Source: Rhodoferax sp.
Lineage (GTDB): Bacteria > Pseudomonadota > Gammaproteobacteria > Burkholderiales > Burkholderiaceae_C
NCBI GenBank assembly: GCA_029946045.1
Contig: JAQSDS010000101.1
Span: 1 to 6,096, forward strand
Direction: 5' to 3'
DNA: 6,096 nucleotides
Within the stretch, counting starts at the first letter, position 1, and every line of letters begins with the position of its first letter. This document shows, piece after piece, positions 6,089 through 6,096 of this stretch. The position numbers and the translations under genes were made by a program. The notes beneath the pieces were generated by a model that did no database searches, was not told the DNA's origin, and saw nothing but the letters and a program-made list of their open reading frames with translations.

Positions 6089-6096
6089 CATAGACC

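Noticed and set aside
1..6096. CRISPR array, transposon ends, tRNA, prophage or defence genes
   Set aside because: No regularly spaced repeats, transposase-like frames, tRNA-like cloverleaf or defence-type domains were found on either strand; every long stretch is covered by a recognisable chromosomal gene.

Overview
The window looks like ordinary chromosome from a betaproteobacterium of the order Burkholderiales, most likely a Comamonadaceae relative (Rhodoferax/Polaromonas-like). This is inferred from the RecA and BirA sequence style, the moderately high GC content, and a recA control region with a CTGT-N8-ACAG LexA box of the beta/gammaproteobacterial type. No mobile element, CRISPR array, tRNA or rRNA was seen.

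Layout, left to right. (1) 1-940, plus strand: the 3' end of birA (biotin-protein ligase), then a small membrane-anchored or exported protein resembling the SPOR-like proteins found after birA/coaX in Burkholderiales. (2) 937-3070, minus strand: a two-component pair, an OmpR/PhoB-type response regulator followed by a TctE-type (2CSK_N) sensor histidine kinase. The kinase gene converges on the birA side, and the two stop codons overlap. (3) 3136-3609, minus strand: a MarR-family repressor. (4) 3610-3761: an AT-rich 152-bp divergent control region with a perfect-arm LexA/SOS box, a degenerate second copy beside it, and a MarR-like palindrome at the marR start. (5) 3762-5299, plus strand: recA and recX, 5 nt apart. 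(6) 5364 to the window end, minus strand: most of a type-2 argC (N-acetyl-gamma-glutamyl-phosphate reductase). Its reading frame is interrupted by a TAA next to an A7 tract, 14 bases from the window edge.

How the genes work together: recA and recX form the usual recombinase plus modulator unit under LexA control. The response regulator and kinase form a co-translated signalling pair whose stimulus cannot be read from this window. marR lies upstream of them on the same strand, with a 65-nt gap, and could be co-transcribed; its promoter region is shared back-to-back with recA. birA and argC are unrelated metabolic neighbours.

I see no convincing novel system. The points most worth checking are the broken argC frame with its hairpin, the recA-marR divergent control region, and the lysine-bearing, non-acidic RecA tail.
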